Source: CAZHLD01 sp964533185 (GTDB lineage Bacteria; Acidobacteriota; Terriglobia; Acidiferrales; UBA7541). From it: DNA of 64,000 nucleotides. Where the stretch lies: assembly GCA_964533185.1 (NCBI GenBank), contig CAZHLD010000002.1, positions 1 to 64,000 of the forward strand. Reading direction: 5' to 3'. This document shows positions 51,473 through 60,158 of the stretch, in pieces (the stretch's first letter is position 1; each line of letters starts with the position of its first letter). A model generated the notes under the pieces. It saw nothing but the letters and a program-made list of their open reading frames with translations, did not search any database and was not told the origin of the DNA. A program made the position numbers and the translations under genes.

Positions 51473-52335
51473 GCCCACGGTCAAAATCGCGGTCAACGCG
51501 CGGCGATGAATTCGCGCGGGCCGAACGCGCCGCGAAATTCATCTTGTCCAAGACGAAGTTACGGCCGCGCATTGGACTGGTGCTGGGCTCGGGGCTGGGC
51601 GCCTTTGCCGATGAGTTCAGTTCGGCCACTCGCATTGAATATAAGAAAATTCCCAATTTCCCGCACTCGACGGCCATCGGCCACGCTGGCCGGATGGTGA
51701 TCGGCAAAGTGGGAGACGTCCCGGTCGCAGCGATGCAGGGTCGCGTCCACTTCTACGAAGGGTATTCGTTGCGCGAAGTGATATTTCCGATGCGTGTCTT
51801 TGCGCGCATGGGCATCCGCGCCGTCATTTTGACCAACGCCGCCGGAGGCATCAGCCGCAACTACAAGCAGGGCTGCCTGGTGGTGATCAACGACCACCTC
51901 AACCTGCAAGGCACCAACCCCTTGATCGGGCCCAACGACGAGCGCTTCGGCCTGCGCTTCCACGACATGACCCAGGCCTATTGGAAGCCCTACCGGGAGG
52001 CCGCCTTGGCCGAGGGACGCCGCCTGGGGATCGACCTTTTCGAAGGGGTGTATTGCGCGCTGACCGGGCCGAGCTATGAGACTCCGGCAGAAATCCACAT
52101 GATGCGCACCCTGGGCGCCGATCTGGCCGGCATGTCCACGGTTCCGGAAGTGATCGCTGCGCGACACATGGGCATCCGCGTGTTGGGCATCTCCTGCGTG
52201 ACCAACATGGCGGCGGGCATGCTCGATCAGCCCATCAACCACGAAGAGGTGCTGGAGACCGGCGAGCGCGTCAAAGGACAATTCGTCGCGCTTCTGTGCG
52301 CCGTGATCCCGCACATCGCCAGGGACGTCGAATGA
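51469..52335 (+). CDS. punA: Purine nucleoside phosphorylase (trimeric type)
   Basis: The 288-residue enzyme splits inosine and guanosine with phosphate. The phosphate loop LVLGSGLGAFADEF, GRVHFYEGYSLREVIFPMRV and SYETPAEIHMMRTLGADLAGMSTVPEVIAARHMGIRV are typical of the trimeric class, and the base-binding asparagine is in CVTNMAAGM. The GTG start overlaps the nupC stop; an N-terminal stretch of 25 residues (SPRSKSRSTRGDEF) precedes the core. Confidence 0.93.
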   Translation: MSPRSKSRSTRGDEFARAERAAKFILSKTKLRPRIGLVLGSGLGAFADEFSSATRIEYKKIPNFPHSTAIGHAGRMVIGKVGDVPVAAMQGRVHFYEGYSLREVIFPMRVFARMGIRAVILTNAAGGISRNYKQGCLVVINDHLNLQGTNPLIGPNDERFGLRFHDMTQAYWKPYREAALAEGRRLGIDLFEGVYCALTGPSYETPAEIHMMRTLGADLAGMSTVPEVIAARHMGIRVLGISCVTNMAAGMLDQPINHEEVLETGERVKGQFVALLCAVIPHIARDVE

Positions 52336-52357
52336 GCGCAACCGAACGCATTCAGCT

Positions 52358-52750
52358 ATGACTGAGCACGACACACTGATCGCTGTGGCCCGCGCGGCGC
52401 GGGAGAACGCGCATGCGCCATACTCCAATTTCCGCGTGGGCGCTGCGCTGCGGGCCAGCTCGGGCCGTGTCTATACGGGTTGCAACGTCGAGAACTCCAC
52501 CTACGGACTCACCGTCTGCGCCGAGCGGGTGGCCATCTTCAAAGCCATCTCCGAAGGCGAGCGCGGCTTTGACGCCATCGCCGTCGTCACCCAGACCGAG
52601 GTGCTCACGCCTCCCTGCGGTGCCTGCCGGCAGATCATCTGGGAGTTTTGTGGGGATGTCCCTGTTGTCCTCGCCAATCTGAAGGGTCAGGTGGAAGTGC
52701 ATCAGATGTCCGCTCTCTTTCCTCGTCCCTTTGATTCGTCATTCTTGTGA
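52358..52750 (+). CDS. cdd: Cytidine deaminase
   Basis: This 130-residue zinc enzyme converts cytidine to uridine. The catalytic CAERVAIF and the zinc-binding PPCGACRQ motifs are intact, and NFRVGAALRASSGRVYTGCNVENSTYG precedes them. It is the short homotetramer type. It begins 22 bases after the purine phosphorylase and feeds the pyrimidine phosphorylase. Confidence 0.95.
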   Translation: MTEHDTLIAVARAARENAHAPYSNFRVGAALRASSGRVYTGCNVENSTYGLTVCAERVAIFKAISEGERGFDAIAVVTQTEVLTPPCGACRQIIWEFCGDVPVVLANLKGQVEVHQMSALFPRPFDSSFL

Positions 52751-52772
52751 TCGGAAAGGTTCAGAAAACGTG

Positions 52773-54251
52773 ATGCGAGCCACAACGACACGAAGAATTC
52801 GCTCAAAAGGACTTCTCTTCCGCTCCACTTCAGTTCTTGTCTGCCTATTGGTCTCTTGTGCTTGGGCCATGCCCGCATCGGCGCAGTCTTCGCGAAGGCC
52901 AAAGGCTCTGAAGAAGGAGCAGGTGGACCTGCTGGTCACCGGCGGCACCGTCGTAACGATGAATGCCCGCTTCCGCGTATTCGATGACGGTGCCGTCGCT
53001 ATTCGCGGCGACAAGATCATCGCCGTCGGACCCAGCAACGAGATTGCTGCGCGATACACCGCCGCTCGCCGCATTCTTGCCGGCGGCAAGCTCGTCCTTC
53101 CGGGTCTAATCAACACGCACGGTCACGCCCCGATGGTTCTCTTCCGGGGCATCGCCAACGACCTCACTTTGCAGGACTGGCTCGAGAAGTACATCTTTCC
53201 TGCTGAAGCGCGCAACGTCACCGAGGAGTTCGTCACCTGGGGCACGCGCCTGGCGGCACTCGAGATGATCCGCGGCGGCATCACCACCTACGCGGACATG
53301 TACTATTTCGAAGACGCCGTGGCCCGCGAAACCAAGGCCGCTGGGATGCGCGGCGTTTTGGGCCAGACCATCATTGATTTCCCCGTCCCAGACGCGAAGA
53401 CTCCAGCAGATGGTCTTGTCCGAGCGGAAGAGTTTCTCAAGCGGTGGAAGGGCGACCCCCTCATTCGACCGGCCGTGGCCCCGCACGCCATCTACACTAA
53501 TTCGAAGGAAACTCTGCAATCCGCCGCTGAACTGGCACGTCGCCACAAGGCGCCGCTGCTGATCCACGTGGCCGAAACGAAGCGCGAACTCGACGAAAGC
53601 CTGGCCAAAAACGGAATGACTCCCGTGGCCTACCTGGACAGCCTTGGCCTGCTCGGCCCCAACATGCTTGCCGCGCATTGTGTGTGGGTCAATGAGGCCG
53701 ATATCGCTCTGCTGGCGCGCAATCAAGTGGGTTGCGCGCACAATCCTTCGAGCAACATGCTGCTCGCGAGCGGTGTCGCCCCGGTTCCAGCCATGCTGGC
53801 CGGCGGCGTTCGGCTTGGACTCGGCACCGATGGCCCGGCGGGAAGCAATAACGATCTCGACCTGATGGAAGAGATGGATCTTGCCGCCAAGCTCCAAAAA
53901 GTCTCGCGGATGGACCCGCAGGCCCTCGAAGCCCGGCAGACCCTGGCGATGGCCACTATCGGCGGGGCCCGGGCGCTGCACATGGAATCGGAGATCGGCT
54001 CGCTCGAAGTGGGGAAAAAGGCGGATCTAATTGTACTGAATCTGAACTCTCCGCACGCCGTCCCGCTGTACGACCTCTATGCGCAGATTGTCTATTCCCT
54101 GAAGTCGAGCGACGTGCAAACGGTTGTGATCGGCGGAAAGATCGTCATGCACAACAGGCAGGTGCAAACGCTCAATGAAAGCGAAATCATCGCCCGCGCC
54201 CGCGAGTACAGAGTCCAGGTCAAACATTCTCTGGCGGCCCCGCAAAAGTAG
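52773..54251 (+). CDS. Exported amidohydrolase (adenosine/MTA/SAH deaminase-like)
   Basis: The 492-residue metal-dependent hydrolase has an N-terminal hydrophobic segment (LLFRSTSVLVCLLVSCAWAM) ending near ASAQ, so it is probably exported. The catalytic elements NTHGHAPMVLFRG, LLIHVAETKRE, MLAAHCVWVNEAD and GLGTDGPAGSNND are intact and match the SAH/methylthioadenosine deaminase and chlorohydrolase group. The exact substrate is unclear. It follows cytidine deaminase and starts 22 bases after its stop, consistent with nucleoside salvage. Confidence 0.82.
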   Translation: MRATTTRRIRSKGLLFRSTSVLVCLLVSCAWAMPASAQSSRRPKALKKEQVDLLVTGGTVVTMNARFRVFDDGAVAIRGDKIIAVGPSNEIAARYTAARRILAGGKLVLPGLINTHGHAPMVLFRGIANDLTLQDWLEKYIFPAEARNVTEEFVTWGTRLAALEMIRGGITTYADMYYFEDAVARETKAAGMRGVLGQTIIDFPVPDAKTPADGLVRAEEFLKRWKGDPLIRPAVAPHAIYTNSKETLQSAAELARRHKAPLLIHVAETKRELDESLAKNGMTPVAYLDSLGLLGPNMLAAHCVWVNEADIALLARNQVGCAHNPSSNMLLASGVAPVPAMLAGGVRLGLGTDGPAGSNNDLDLMEEMDLAAKLQKVSRMDPQALEARQTLAMATIGGARALHMESEIGSLEVGKKADLIVLNLNSPHAVPLYDLYAQIVYSLKSSDVQTVVIGGKIVMHNRQVQTLNESEIIARAREYRVQVKHSLAAPQK

Positions 54252-54273
54252 CCTCACCCACGAAAGAATCTCA

Positions 54274-54346
54274 CTAGAAGCTGTTGCATAACCCGCTTTC
54301 GGCCCTTTGGAATCAATGACTTAGAGCGGTTATGCAACAGGCTCTA
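54274..54346. repeat. Inverted-repeat element after the amidohydrolase gene
   Basis: Two 20-base arms (ctagaagctgttgcataacc and ggttatgcaacaggctctag) face each other with only two mismatches, separated by about 33 bases. CTAG lies at the outer ends. The right arm supplies the stop codon of the neighbouring minus-strand gene. It resembles a small mobile element with terminal repeats (MITE-like), or a bidirectional terminator. Confidence 0.55.
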
Positions 54347-55219
54347 GCTGTCTTTGCGGACTTCCTTACGTTGTCGTTGCAGCCGAATGGCCATGGTGCG
54401 CAGTGTATCGGGGATGTTCTTGTTTGACGTCAGCATTTTCAAATCCTTCGCCGTCAGCGTGGGCAGCAGGTGAAGGGAAATTTCGAGAGGTGTCTTTGGG
54501 TTGTTCATCAGGTTGCGGACAACGGAGTAGTTCTTGATGAAGTTGCGGTTCCTACCGATCAGCCGGAGCACCTCGTCGCTGAGGTTGGCCATTGCTGCGA
54601 AGGCTTCCACTTCACGGTCGGTGATCCGGCTGGATTGAAGCACCGCGCGCTGGACCACCTTGCAAGGGTCGCGGATCAGGGTCATGCGTTCTTCGCGGTT
54701 GCCTTTCAATGCGAACTGCACGCGCTCAACCACGCGCATTCGGGACAGGCGTTGCAAGAGGGTTTGCCGCTTGGCCCGATCGGATTCGGCTACCGCGGCT
54801 GCTTCCTCCAGCTCGGCCAGGGATGCCGGTGCGTCCTGCTGGAGCTCCTGCAACTGCTGGCGCTGCTCAGCCGTCAGCGAAGTCGAGGTGGCCAGGGCCG
54901 CGGCCAGCGCGGGAGCTGCGCTCAAGCGGTCGAGGTCTTCCAGCAAGGTTTGCACCGAAGTTGCGTTCAAGTGCGAGGCCGCCGGTGCCAGCAGTTCACC
55001 GGGACACTCCGGCTTGCGGGCCAGCGCGTCTGCCATGCCTGGTTTTTCGAGCAAGTTCTTAGCGCAGAAGATGACCAGCTGCGGGGTGCATCCGCCGGAG
55101 GCCACAGGCCGCTCCAGGGCGGCCAGGAACGTTTCGACAGGTTGTGTGAGCAGTGCACCAGCCGCGCGCTGCGCCACCTGTTCATCGGCATCCTGGGCGA
55201 GCACGGCCAGCAGGTCCAC
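54344..55219 (-). CDS. HEAT-like helical protein of unknown function
   Basis: The 291-residue product is almost all helical, with repeats such as LLQRLSRMRVVERVQFALKGNREERMTLIRDPCKVVQRAVLQ. It ends IPDTLRTMAIRLQRQRKEVRKD. No enzyme motif was recognised. GTG at 55219 is a possible start, but the frame stays open and looks coding up to the upstream stop, INPDLVQEIRSGHATRERKLAV, with an in-frame ATT overlapping the RodZ-like TAA. An ATT start at 55321 is therefore possible. It is downstream of the RodZ-like gene. Confidence 0.6.
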   Translation of the reverse strand: MDLLAVLAQDADEQVAQRAAGALLTQPVETFLAALERPVASGGCTPQLVIFCAKNLLEKPGMADALARKPECPGELLAPAASHLNATSVQTLLEDLDRLSAAPALAAALATSTSLTAEQRQQLQELQQDAPASLAELEEAAAVAESDRAKRQTLLQRLSRMRVVERVQFALKGNREERMTLIRDPCKVVQRAVLQSSRITDREVEAFAAMANLSDEVLRLIGRNRNFIKNYSVVRNLMNNPKTPLEISLHLLPTLTAKDLKMLTSNKNIPDTLRTMAIRLQRQRKEVRKDS

Positions 55220-55316
55220 TCGTTGTTCGGGAGAAAGTGACGCGGAGCCGGAAACGACTGCCAGTTTCCGTTCCCGCGTAGCATGGCCGGAGCGAATCTC
55301 CTGGACGAGGTCCGGG

Positions 55317-56072
55317 TTAATCGCGCCCTCCCAGGGTCTTCTTCAGGCTCTCGCGGGTGAGTCGGATCGTGCCCGGCTGGTCCGGCAGGGCAGGCAAGAG
55401 CTGTACCTGGCCGTTCAGCTCGATCATCAGCGCGTTAGAATTGTTCGCGGAGACCTCAAAGGAATCCTGGGCGTAATATTTCAGTTTGTCATTTGGCTTC
55501 ATTCGGCCCTCGAAGACCTTTTTGCCGTCGGCCAGGATGGTGACTTCCGCTGTACTGCCGGCGTCCACCTTCAGCTCGAGCGGCGTTATCTCACTGCTTG
55601 CTGGGGAAGGGGGCTGCGCGGGCGGAACCTCCGGCAGCGGGGCGGTCGCTGTGGAGTGTGGTGTTGCGGGGTCCGGCCCTGCGGACCACGGCAGCAGGTA
55701 CCCGAAGCGGCTCCAGGCAAACCACGCAATGGCCACGAGCACGATTCCGATGGCCCCCACCAGCCATGGCCGCCAGTTCCGCCTGGGCAGAGGAGCGGGC
55801 GGGCTTAACGCCCAGACGGCAACCTCGCGCTGGTCGTTCGTGGCCAGCGCATACTCGGCCAGCATGTCTTCCTCGTCTAGGCCCAGAAAGCGCGCGACTG
55901 CGCGCACGAAGCCGCGGTTGAAGACGCCGCCGGGCAGGCGGTCCCATTGTTCTGTCTCCAACGCCTCGAGGAAGCGCGTCCCGATGCGCGTGGCCGTGGA
56001 AATCTCTTCAAGAGAGACGCCGCGCATCTCTCGCTCGCGCTTCAACCGGTCGCCAAAAGTGCTCTTTGCCAT
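55317..56072 (-). CDS. RodZ-like membrane-anchored helix-turn-helix protein
   Basis: The 251-residue product starts MAKSTFGDRLKREREMRGVSLEEISTATRI with a HTH_25 cytoplasmic domain (residues 5-75). A transmembrane helix follows around 105-125 (PWLVGAIGIVLVAIAWFAW). A proline-rich linker and a beta-rich domain like DUF4115 (VEVTILADGKKVFEGRMKPND-type) end it. The RodZ family links MreB to the cell wall; whether this one does is inferred. The longer frame upstream has no family character. Confidence 0.8.
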   Translation of the reverse strand: MAKSTFGDRLKREREMRGVSLEEISTATRIGTRFLEALETEQWDRLPGGVFNRGFVRAVARFLGLDEEDMLAEYALATNDQREVAVWALSPPAPLPRRNWRPWLVGAIGIVLVAIAWFAWSRFGYLLPWSAGPDPATPHSTATAPLPEVPPAQPPSPASSEITPLELKVDAGSTAEVTILADGKKVFEGRMKPNDKLKYYAQDSFEVSANNSNALMIELNGQVQLLPALPDQPGTIRLTRESLKKTLGGRD

Positions 56073-56224
56073 CGCCTCTGGAATATAGGCGGGCCGCTGG
56101 AGGGTGTCAATCGGCCCGAGACTGGTGGGCCGGCACAATGGCCCGGGCGTGTCCGCTTTGCGAAACACGCCGTGGAAGGAGCGTTGCGCCGGGCATTTTC
56201 CGTTGCTTATAATCGTGCTGTCGG

Positions 56225-57376
56225 ATGCGCTCGCCTCGGCGGGCTAATCTTGCAATCCCCATCAGGAAAAAGGCCAGCGTGGAGGAAACCAAGAACTTCT
56301 CTGGAGTCGAGCGGCGCCGTCGGCCGGCGGTTCCGCTGGCGCAGCGCGGGGCGGGCGAGGTCGCCGTCTTCCACGAGCTGGGAAAGGCCCTCACATCCAC
56401 GCTCCAGCTCGACCAGGTCCTGCGGACCATCATGGAAAAGATCGAGGAGTTTCTCCACCCGGACACATGGTCCTTGCTGCTGGTCGATGAAGCCAAGAAA
56501 GAACTCTACTTTGAGCTGGCTATCGGCAAAGGCGCCGCTGCGTTGAAAGATATCCGCATCGGGATGGGGCAGGGAATCGCGGGCTGGGTGGCGGAAAACG
56601 GCCAGGTCGTGATCGTACCGGACGTCAGCAAGGATACGCGCTTCTTCGCCCAGGTGGACGAAAAGACGAAGACGGAGACACGCTCGATCGTCGCCGTGCC
56701 GGTCAAGTTCCGCAACACCTGTCTGGGTGTGATCGAGCTGGTGAACTGCGTCGGCCCGAACGGCTTCGACGACCGCGATTTGACCCTGCTCGAGGCCCTC
56801 TCTGATTTCGCTGCGATCGCCCTTGAAAACGCGCGCCACGTCCAGCGCATCCACGAGCTCACCATCACCGACGACTGCACCAGTATCTTCAATGCGCGGC
56901 ACATGAACTTTATCCTCGAGACAGAGATCTACCGCACGCAACGCCACGGCTTCGAGTTTTCTCTTGTGTTCATCGACCTCGACTACTTCAAGAAGGTGAA
57001 CGATACCCATGGTCACCCGATGGGCTCCAAGCTGCTTGCCGAGATCGGCCCGTTCGTCAAGACCCACTGCCGCCTGATCGATTTCGCCTTCCGGTACGGT
57101 GGAGACGAATTTGTCGTTCTCCTGCCGCAGACCTCGAAAGAGAATGCCTGCGTGGTGGCCCGCCGCCTTCATCGTCAGATCCGCGAAATGGTCTGGCTGA
57201 AGTCAGAGGGATTGAACGTCCAGATCACCGCCAGCATGGGCGTGGCGGCGTTTCCCTCGGACGCGAAAACGAAGGGCGAGCTGATGCACCTCGCCGACGA
57301 AGCCATGTACGTGGTCAAGAACTCCACCCGCGACGGCGTTGCCGCTGCCCGCCAGGGTGTTCTGCCAACTGCCTGA
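56225..57376 (+). CDS. GAF-GGDEF diguanylate cyclase
   Basis: The 383-residue protein has a GAF sensor domain (VFHELGKALTSTLQLDQVL to ENARHVQRI, about 47-215) and a GGDEF domain with intact active site RYGGDEFVVLLPQ. An RxxD product-inhibition site, RLID, lies five residues upstream. It should therefore make cyclic di-GMP and be feedback-inhibited. The start is uncertain; a GTG at 56279 is the alternative. It stands about 140 bases upstream of the microcompartment shell gene. Confidence 0.88.
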   Translation: MRSPRRANLAIPIRKKASVEETKNFSGVERRRRPAVPLAQRGAGEVAVFHELGKALTSTLQLDQVLRTIMEKIEEFLHPDTWSLLLVDEAKKELYFELAIGKGAAALKDIRIGMGQGIAGWVAENGQVVIVPDVSKDTRFFAQVDEKTKTETRSIVAVPVKFRNTCLGVIELVNCVGPNGFDDRDLTLLEALSDFAAIALENARHVQRIHELTITDDCTSIFNARHMNFILETEIYRTQRHGFEFSLVFIDLDYFKKVNDTHGHPMGSKLLAEIGPFVKTHCRLIDFAFRYGGDEFVVLLPQTSKENACVVARRLHRQIREMVWLKSEGLNVQITASMGVAAFPSDAKTKGELMHLADEAMYVVKNSTRDGVAAARQGVLPTA

Positions 57377-57518
57377 CTTCTCGGTCCAGCTTTCCTCAGT
57401 TTGTTTTCCACAGATCCGCCGCGCCAGCTTGATTCGAAATTTCCGCCATGTTAGGCTTCCCGCGACCGATGGTGCATTGCCTTGTCGAATGCTCACAGCG
57501 GACCCGAGCGAGGTACGA

Positions 57519-57818
57519 ATGGCCAATGAAGCGCTGGGAATGATCGAGACCAAAGGATTGGTGGGCTCGATCGAGGCAGCCGACGCCATGGTGAAGGCAG
57601 CCAACGTCATTCTGATCGGCCGGGAATATATTGGGTCCGGCTTCGTGACCGTCATGGTGCGCGGTGACGTGGGCGCGGTGAAGGCGGCCACCGATGCCGG
57701 TGCCGCGGCGGCCCGCCGCGTGGGCGAACTCGTGGCCGTGCACGTGATCCCTCGGCCACACGAGCACGTCGAAAAGATTCTGCCCGGTGGCGGCCAGCCG
57801 CCTGGCGCAAAGAAGTAG
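57519..57818 (+). CDS. Bacterial microcompartment shell protein (BMC-H)
   Basis: The 99-residue product is a single BMC domain that forms hexameric shell tiles. Family features are MANEALGMIETKGLVGSIEAADAMVKAANV, GSGFVTVMVRGDVGAVKAATDAGA, and VAVHVIPRPHEHVE. The tail PGGGQPPGAKK is a usual flexible end. The longer frame upstream has no sense. Only one shell gene is present here; pentamer (BMC-P) and trimer (BMC-T) genes are not in the window. Confidence 0.93.
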   Translation: MANEALGMIETKGLVGSIEAADAMVKAANVILIGREYIGSGFVTVMVRGDVGAVKAATDAGAAAARRVGELVAVHVIPRPHEHVEKILPGGGQPPGAKK

Positions 57819-57894
57819 TGCACTTGGCTCACGTGCCGTCCGCCGCTCTTTCTGGACTTGCCCGGGGCAGACGGACTAACGTGAGGGGTTTGCT

Positions 57895-59853
57895 TTGAGC
57901 CTGCGCGACCGCGACCTTATCTCCATCCAGGAAGCCCGCGAACAGGTGGCACGAGCCACCGAAGCCCAGAAACGATTCGCCCGATTCTCCCAGGAACAAG
58001 TGGATGCTGTGGTTGCGGCTTGTGCTGAGGCGGCCACTGCCGCGGCCGAACTGCTGGCGCGTCTGGCCGTCGAAGAGACTGGTTTCGGAAATGTCCCCGA
58101 CAAGATCATCAAGAACCGTTTTGGCTCGGTGGATGTCTATCGAGCAATCCGTTCGATGCGCACAGTTGGAATCCTGCGCGAGGACAAAGAGAAGGGCATT
58201 GTTGAAGTCGCAAGCCCGGTCGGCGTGGTTGCGGCCGTCATTCCTTCTACCAACCCCACTTCAACTGCCATTTACAAGACACTGATTTCCATCAAAGCGT
58301 GCAATGCCATCGTGCTGAGCCCGCATCCCTCGGCCATGCGCTGCATTTGCGAGGCCGCTGGAATACTTGCCAGGGCTGCGATGCAGGCGGGCGCTCCGGA
58401 GGGGTTGATCAACTGTATGACTCACACCACCCTCCAGGGCACCCAGGAACTGATGCGCCATCGCGACGTGGGCGTCATCCTGGCCACGGGCGGCACAGGC
58501 CTGGTGCGCGCTGCTTACAGCTCTGGCAAGCCGGCCTATGGCGTTGGCCCCGGAAATGTACCGGCCTTTATCGAGCGCACCGCCGATGTGCGCAAGGCGG
58601 TCGCCGATATCATCGCGGGAAAGACGTTTGATTACGGCACCATCTGCTCCTCCGAACAGGCCATCGTCGTGGAAGAGACAGTCCGTGACCTGGCGCTCGA
58701 AGAATGCCGGCGACAGGGCGGCTACTTTCTATCGCCCGAGGAGATCCGCAAGGTCGGCGCGCTGGTTTTCCAGGGTGGCTCGCATACGCCCAACCCGAAG
58801 ATTGTTGGCCGGCCCGCTACGGTAATTGCCGAAGAGGCCGGATTCCAGGTGCCACCTGCGACCCGGGTGCTGATTGCACGGCTGGAGCAGGTTGGACGCG
58901 ACCATCCGCTCTCGGCTGAAAAACTTTCGCCCATCCTGGCCTTCTATTCCGCGCCTAATTTGGCCGCAGCCATTGACCTCTGCTCTCGGTTGCTTCACTT
59001 CGGCGGCTTGGGCCACACCTGCTCCATCCATTCGCAGAACGAATCGGCCATCCGCGAGTACGGCAAGGCGATGCCAGCCTTTCGTATCTGCGTGAACACC
59101 TCGGCCGTGCACGGCTCAATTGGTTACTCCACCAACCTCTTCCCGGCAATGACTCTAGGGTGCGGCGCGCCCGGCGGGAACATCACCTCGGACAATATCG
59201 GCCCGCAGCACCTGATGAACATCAAACGTATTGCCTGGTCCTCCCGGCCAATCGAGCATCGCACCATTTCCGCCGACCGTCGCATGCAGGCGGATGCATC
59301 GGCCGCGGTAGCTGCCGCCGCATCAGCAACCACGCATGCAAAGGCATCGGAGTCCAGTGGCCCGGTGGCTGCTTCTCCGCCGCAAAGTCCGCCGGCCGAC
59401 TCGACCACACCAGGGACGTCGCTTCCGGACCGGGCCACCATTGCGAGGACGGTCGAGCACGTCATGCAGCACTTGGGCATTGCCCGAGGTGCCGCCGCTG
59501 CCGCAGCGCCCAAAGAGGCTTCTCAACCTCCACAGGCAGCCGCGGAGATTGTCGATCAGTTCCTCAAGGCGCGGGCGGCCACCCCGGCGGCTCCAACAGC
59601 GCCACTCGCGGCAAGTCCTTCTCCGGCACCTTCCACTGCTTCCTCCACACCCCTCGCACCTCCTGTGAAGGTCACACCGTTCGTCAGCGAAACCGACGTT
59701 CGCAATGCTGTGACGCGCGGTGAAAAGATCTTTATCGGGCCAAAGACCATTCTCACACCCTCGGCGCGGGACATGGGCGTCGAGCATGAGGTCTTCGTGG
59801 AAACAGAGATTGTGCCCTCTGTGCCCGGAAGCGCTGGTCGTCACGATTCCTGA
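57895..59853 (+). CDS. CoA-acylating aldehyde dehydrogenase, microcompartment type, with C-terminal extension
   Basis: Residues 1-460 match the EutE/PduP-type acylating dehydrogenase: VVAAVIPSTNPTSTAIYKTL, ILATGGTGLVRAAYSSGKPAYGVGPGNVPAFI and catalytic Cys251 in DYGTICSSEQA. The last 190 residues are unusual. They hold two amphipathic helices (RATIARTVEHVMQHLGIA, 513-530, and AAEIVDQFLKAR, 549-560) in proline/alanine linkers, typical of encapsulation peptides, then a conserved-looking module (SETDVRNAVTRGEKIFIG, TILTPSARDMG, 598-628). A TTG start follows gagggg. The enzyme should convert an aldehyde and CoA to acyl-CoA inside a shell. Confidence 0.87.
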   Translation: MSLRDRDLISIQEAREQVARATEAQKRFARFSQEQVDAVVAACAEAATAAAELLARLAVEETGFGNVPDKIIKNRFGSVDVYRAIRSMRTVGILREDKEKGIVEVASPVGVVAAVIPSTNPTSTAIYKTLISIKACNAIVLSPHPSAMRCICEAAGILARAAMQAGAPEGLINCMTHTTLQGTQELMRHRDVGVILATGGTGLVRAAYSSGKPAYGVGPGNVPAFIERTADVRKAVADIIAGKTFDYGTICSSEQAIVVEETVRDLALEECRRQGGYFLSPEEIRKVGALVFQGGSHTPNPKIVGRPATVIAEEAGFQVPPATRVLIARLEQVGRDHPLSAEKLSPILAFYSAPNLAAAIDLCSRLLHFGGLGHTCSIHSQNESAIREYGKAMPAFRICVNTSAVHGSIGYSTNLFPAMTLGCGAPGGNITSDNIGPQHLMNIKRIAWSSRPIEHRTISADRRMQADASAAVAAAASATTHAKASESSGPVAASPPQSPPADSTTPGTSLPDRATIARTVEHVMQHLGIARGAAAAAAPKEASQPPQAAAEIVDQFLKARAATPAAPTAPLAASPSPAPSTASSTPLAPPVKVTPFVSETDVRNAVTRGEKIFIGPKTILTPSARDMGVEHEVFVETEIVPSVPGSAGRHDS

Positions 59854-59907
59854 ATTCACTGCAGATTGAAATGGGGTTGTTCATCGTCAGCAATGCGTTT
59901 CCAGAGG

Positions 59908-60060
59908 AGCAACGCGGCGACAGGAATGCCGCTATCATGCATCCAGCTTCCATGAGGAAGTGCTTCCATGAACTCCGCTCGCACGAAGCAAGAACCACAA
60001 TTCCGAGCGCTATCCAGGCACAGGTTGCGACAAAGCGCAGCATTGTGCTTCCGAAGATAA
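59908..60060 (-). pseudogene. Fragment of a second DUF1761-like gene
   Basis: On the minus strand ATCAWIALGIVVLAS and ERSSWKHFLMEAG match the C-terminal half of the intact DUF1761 gene just to the right (GFGWVALGIAIIAL, ERRSWKYIFINAG). The fragment has no start or N-terminal half. Nothing else is recognised in the spacer between 59854 and 60158. Confidence 0.6.
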
Positions 60061-60158
60061 GATCTTAGTGCGCCGCACCCCGGCCCGGTCAGCACAGAGA
60101 TTTGTCCCCCCGGAAGGTCGTTGACCTCGCTGTCCTCAGCTACATCAGCGACCCTGTC

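Noticed and set aside
54274..54346. A full insertion sequence at the inverted repeat
   Set aside because: There is no transposase between or beside the arms; at most it is a non-autonomous element.
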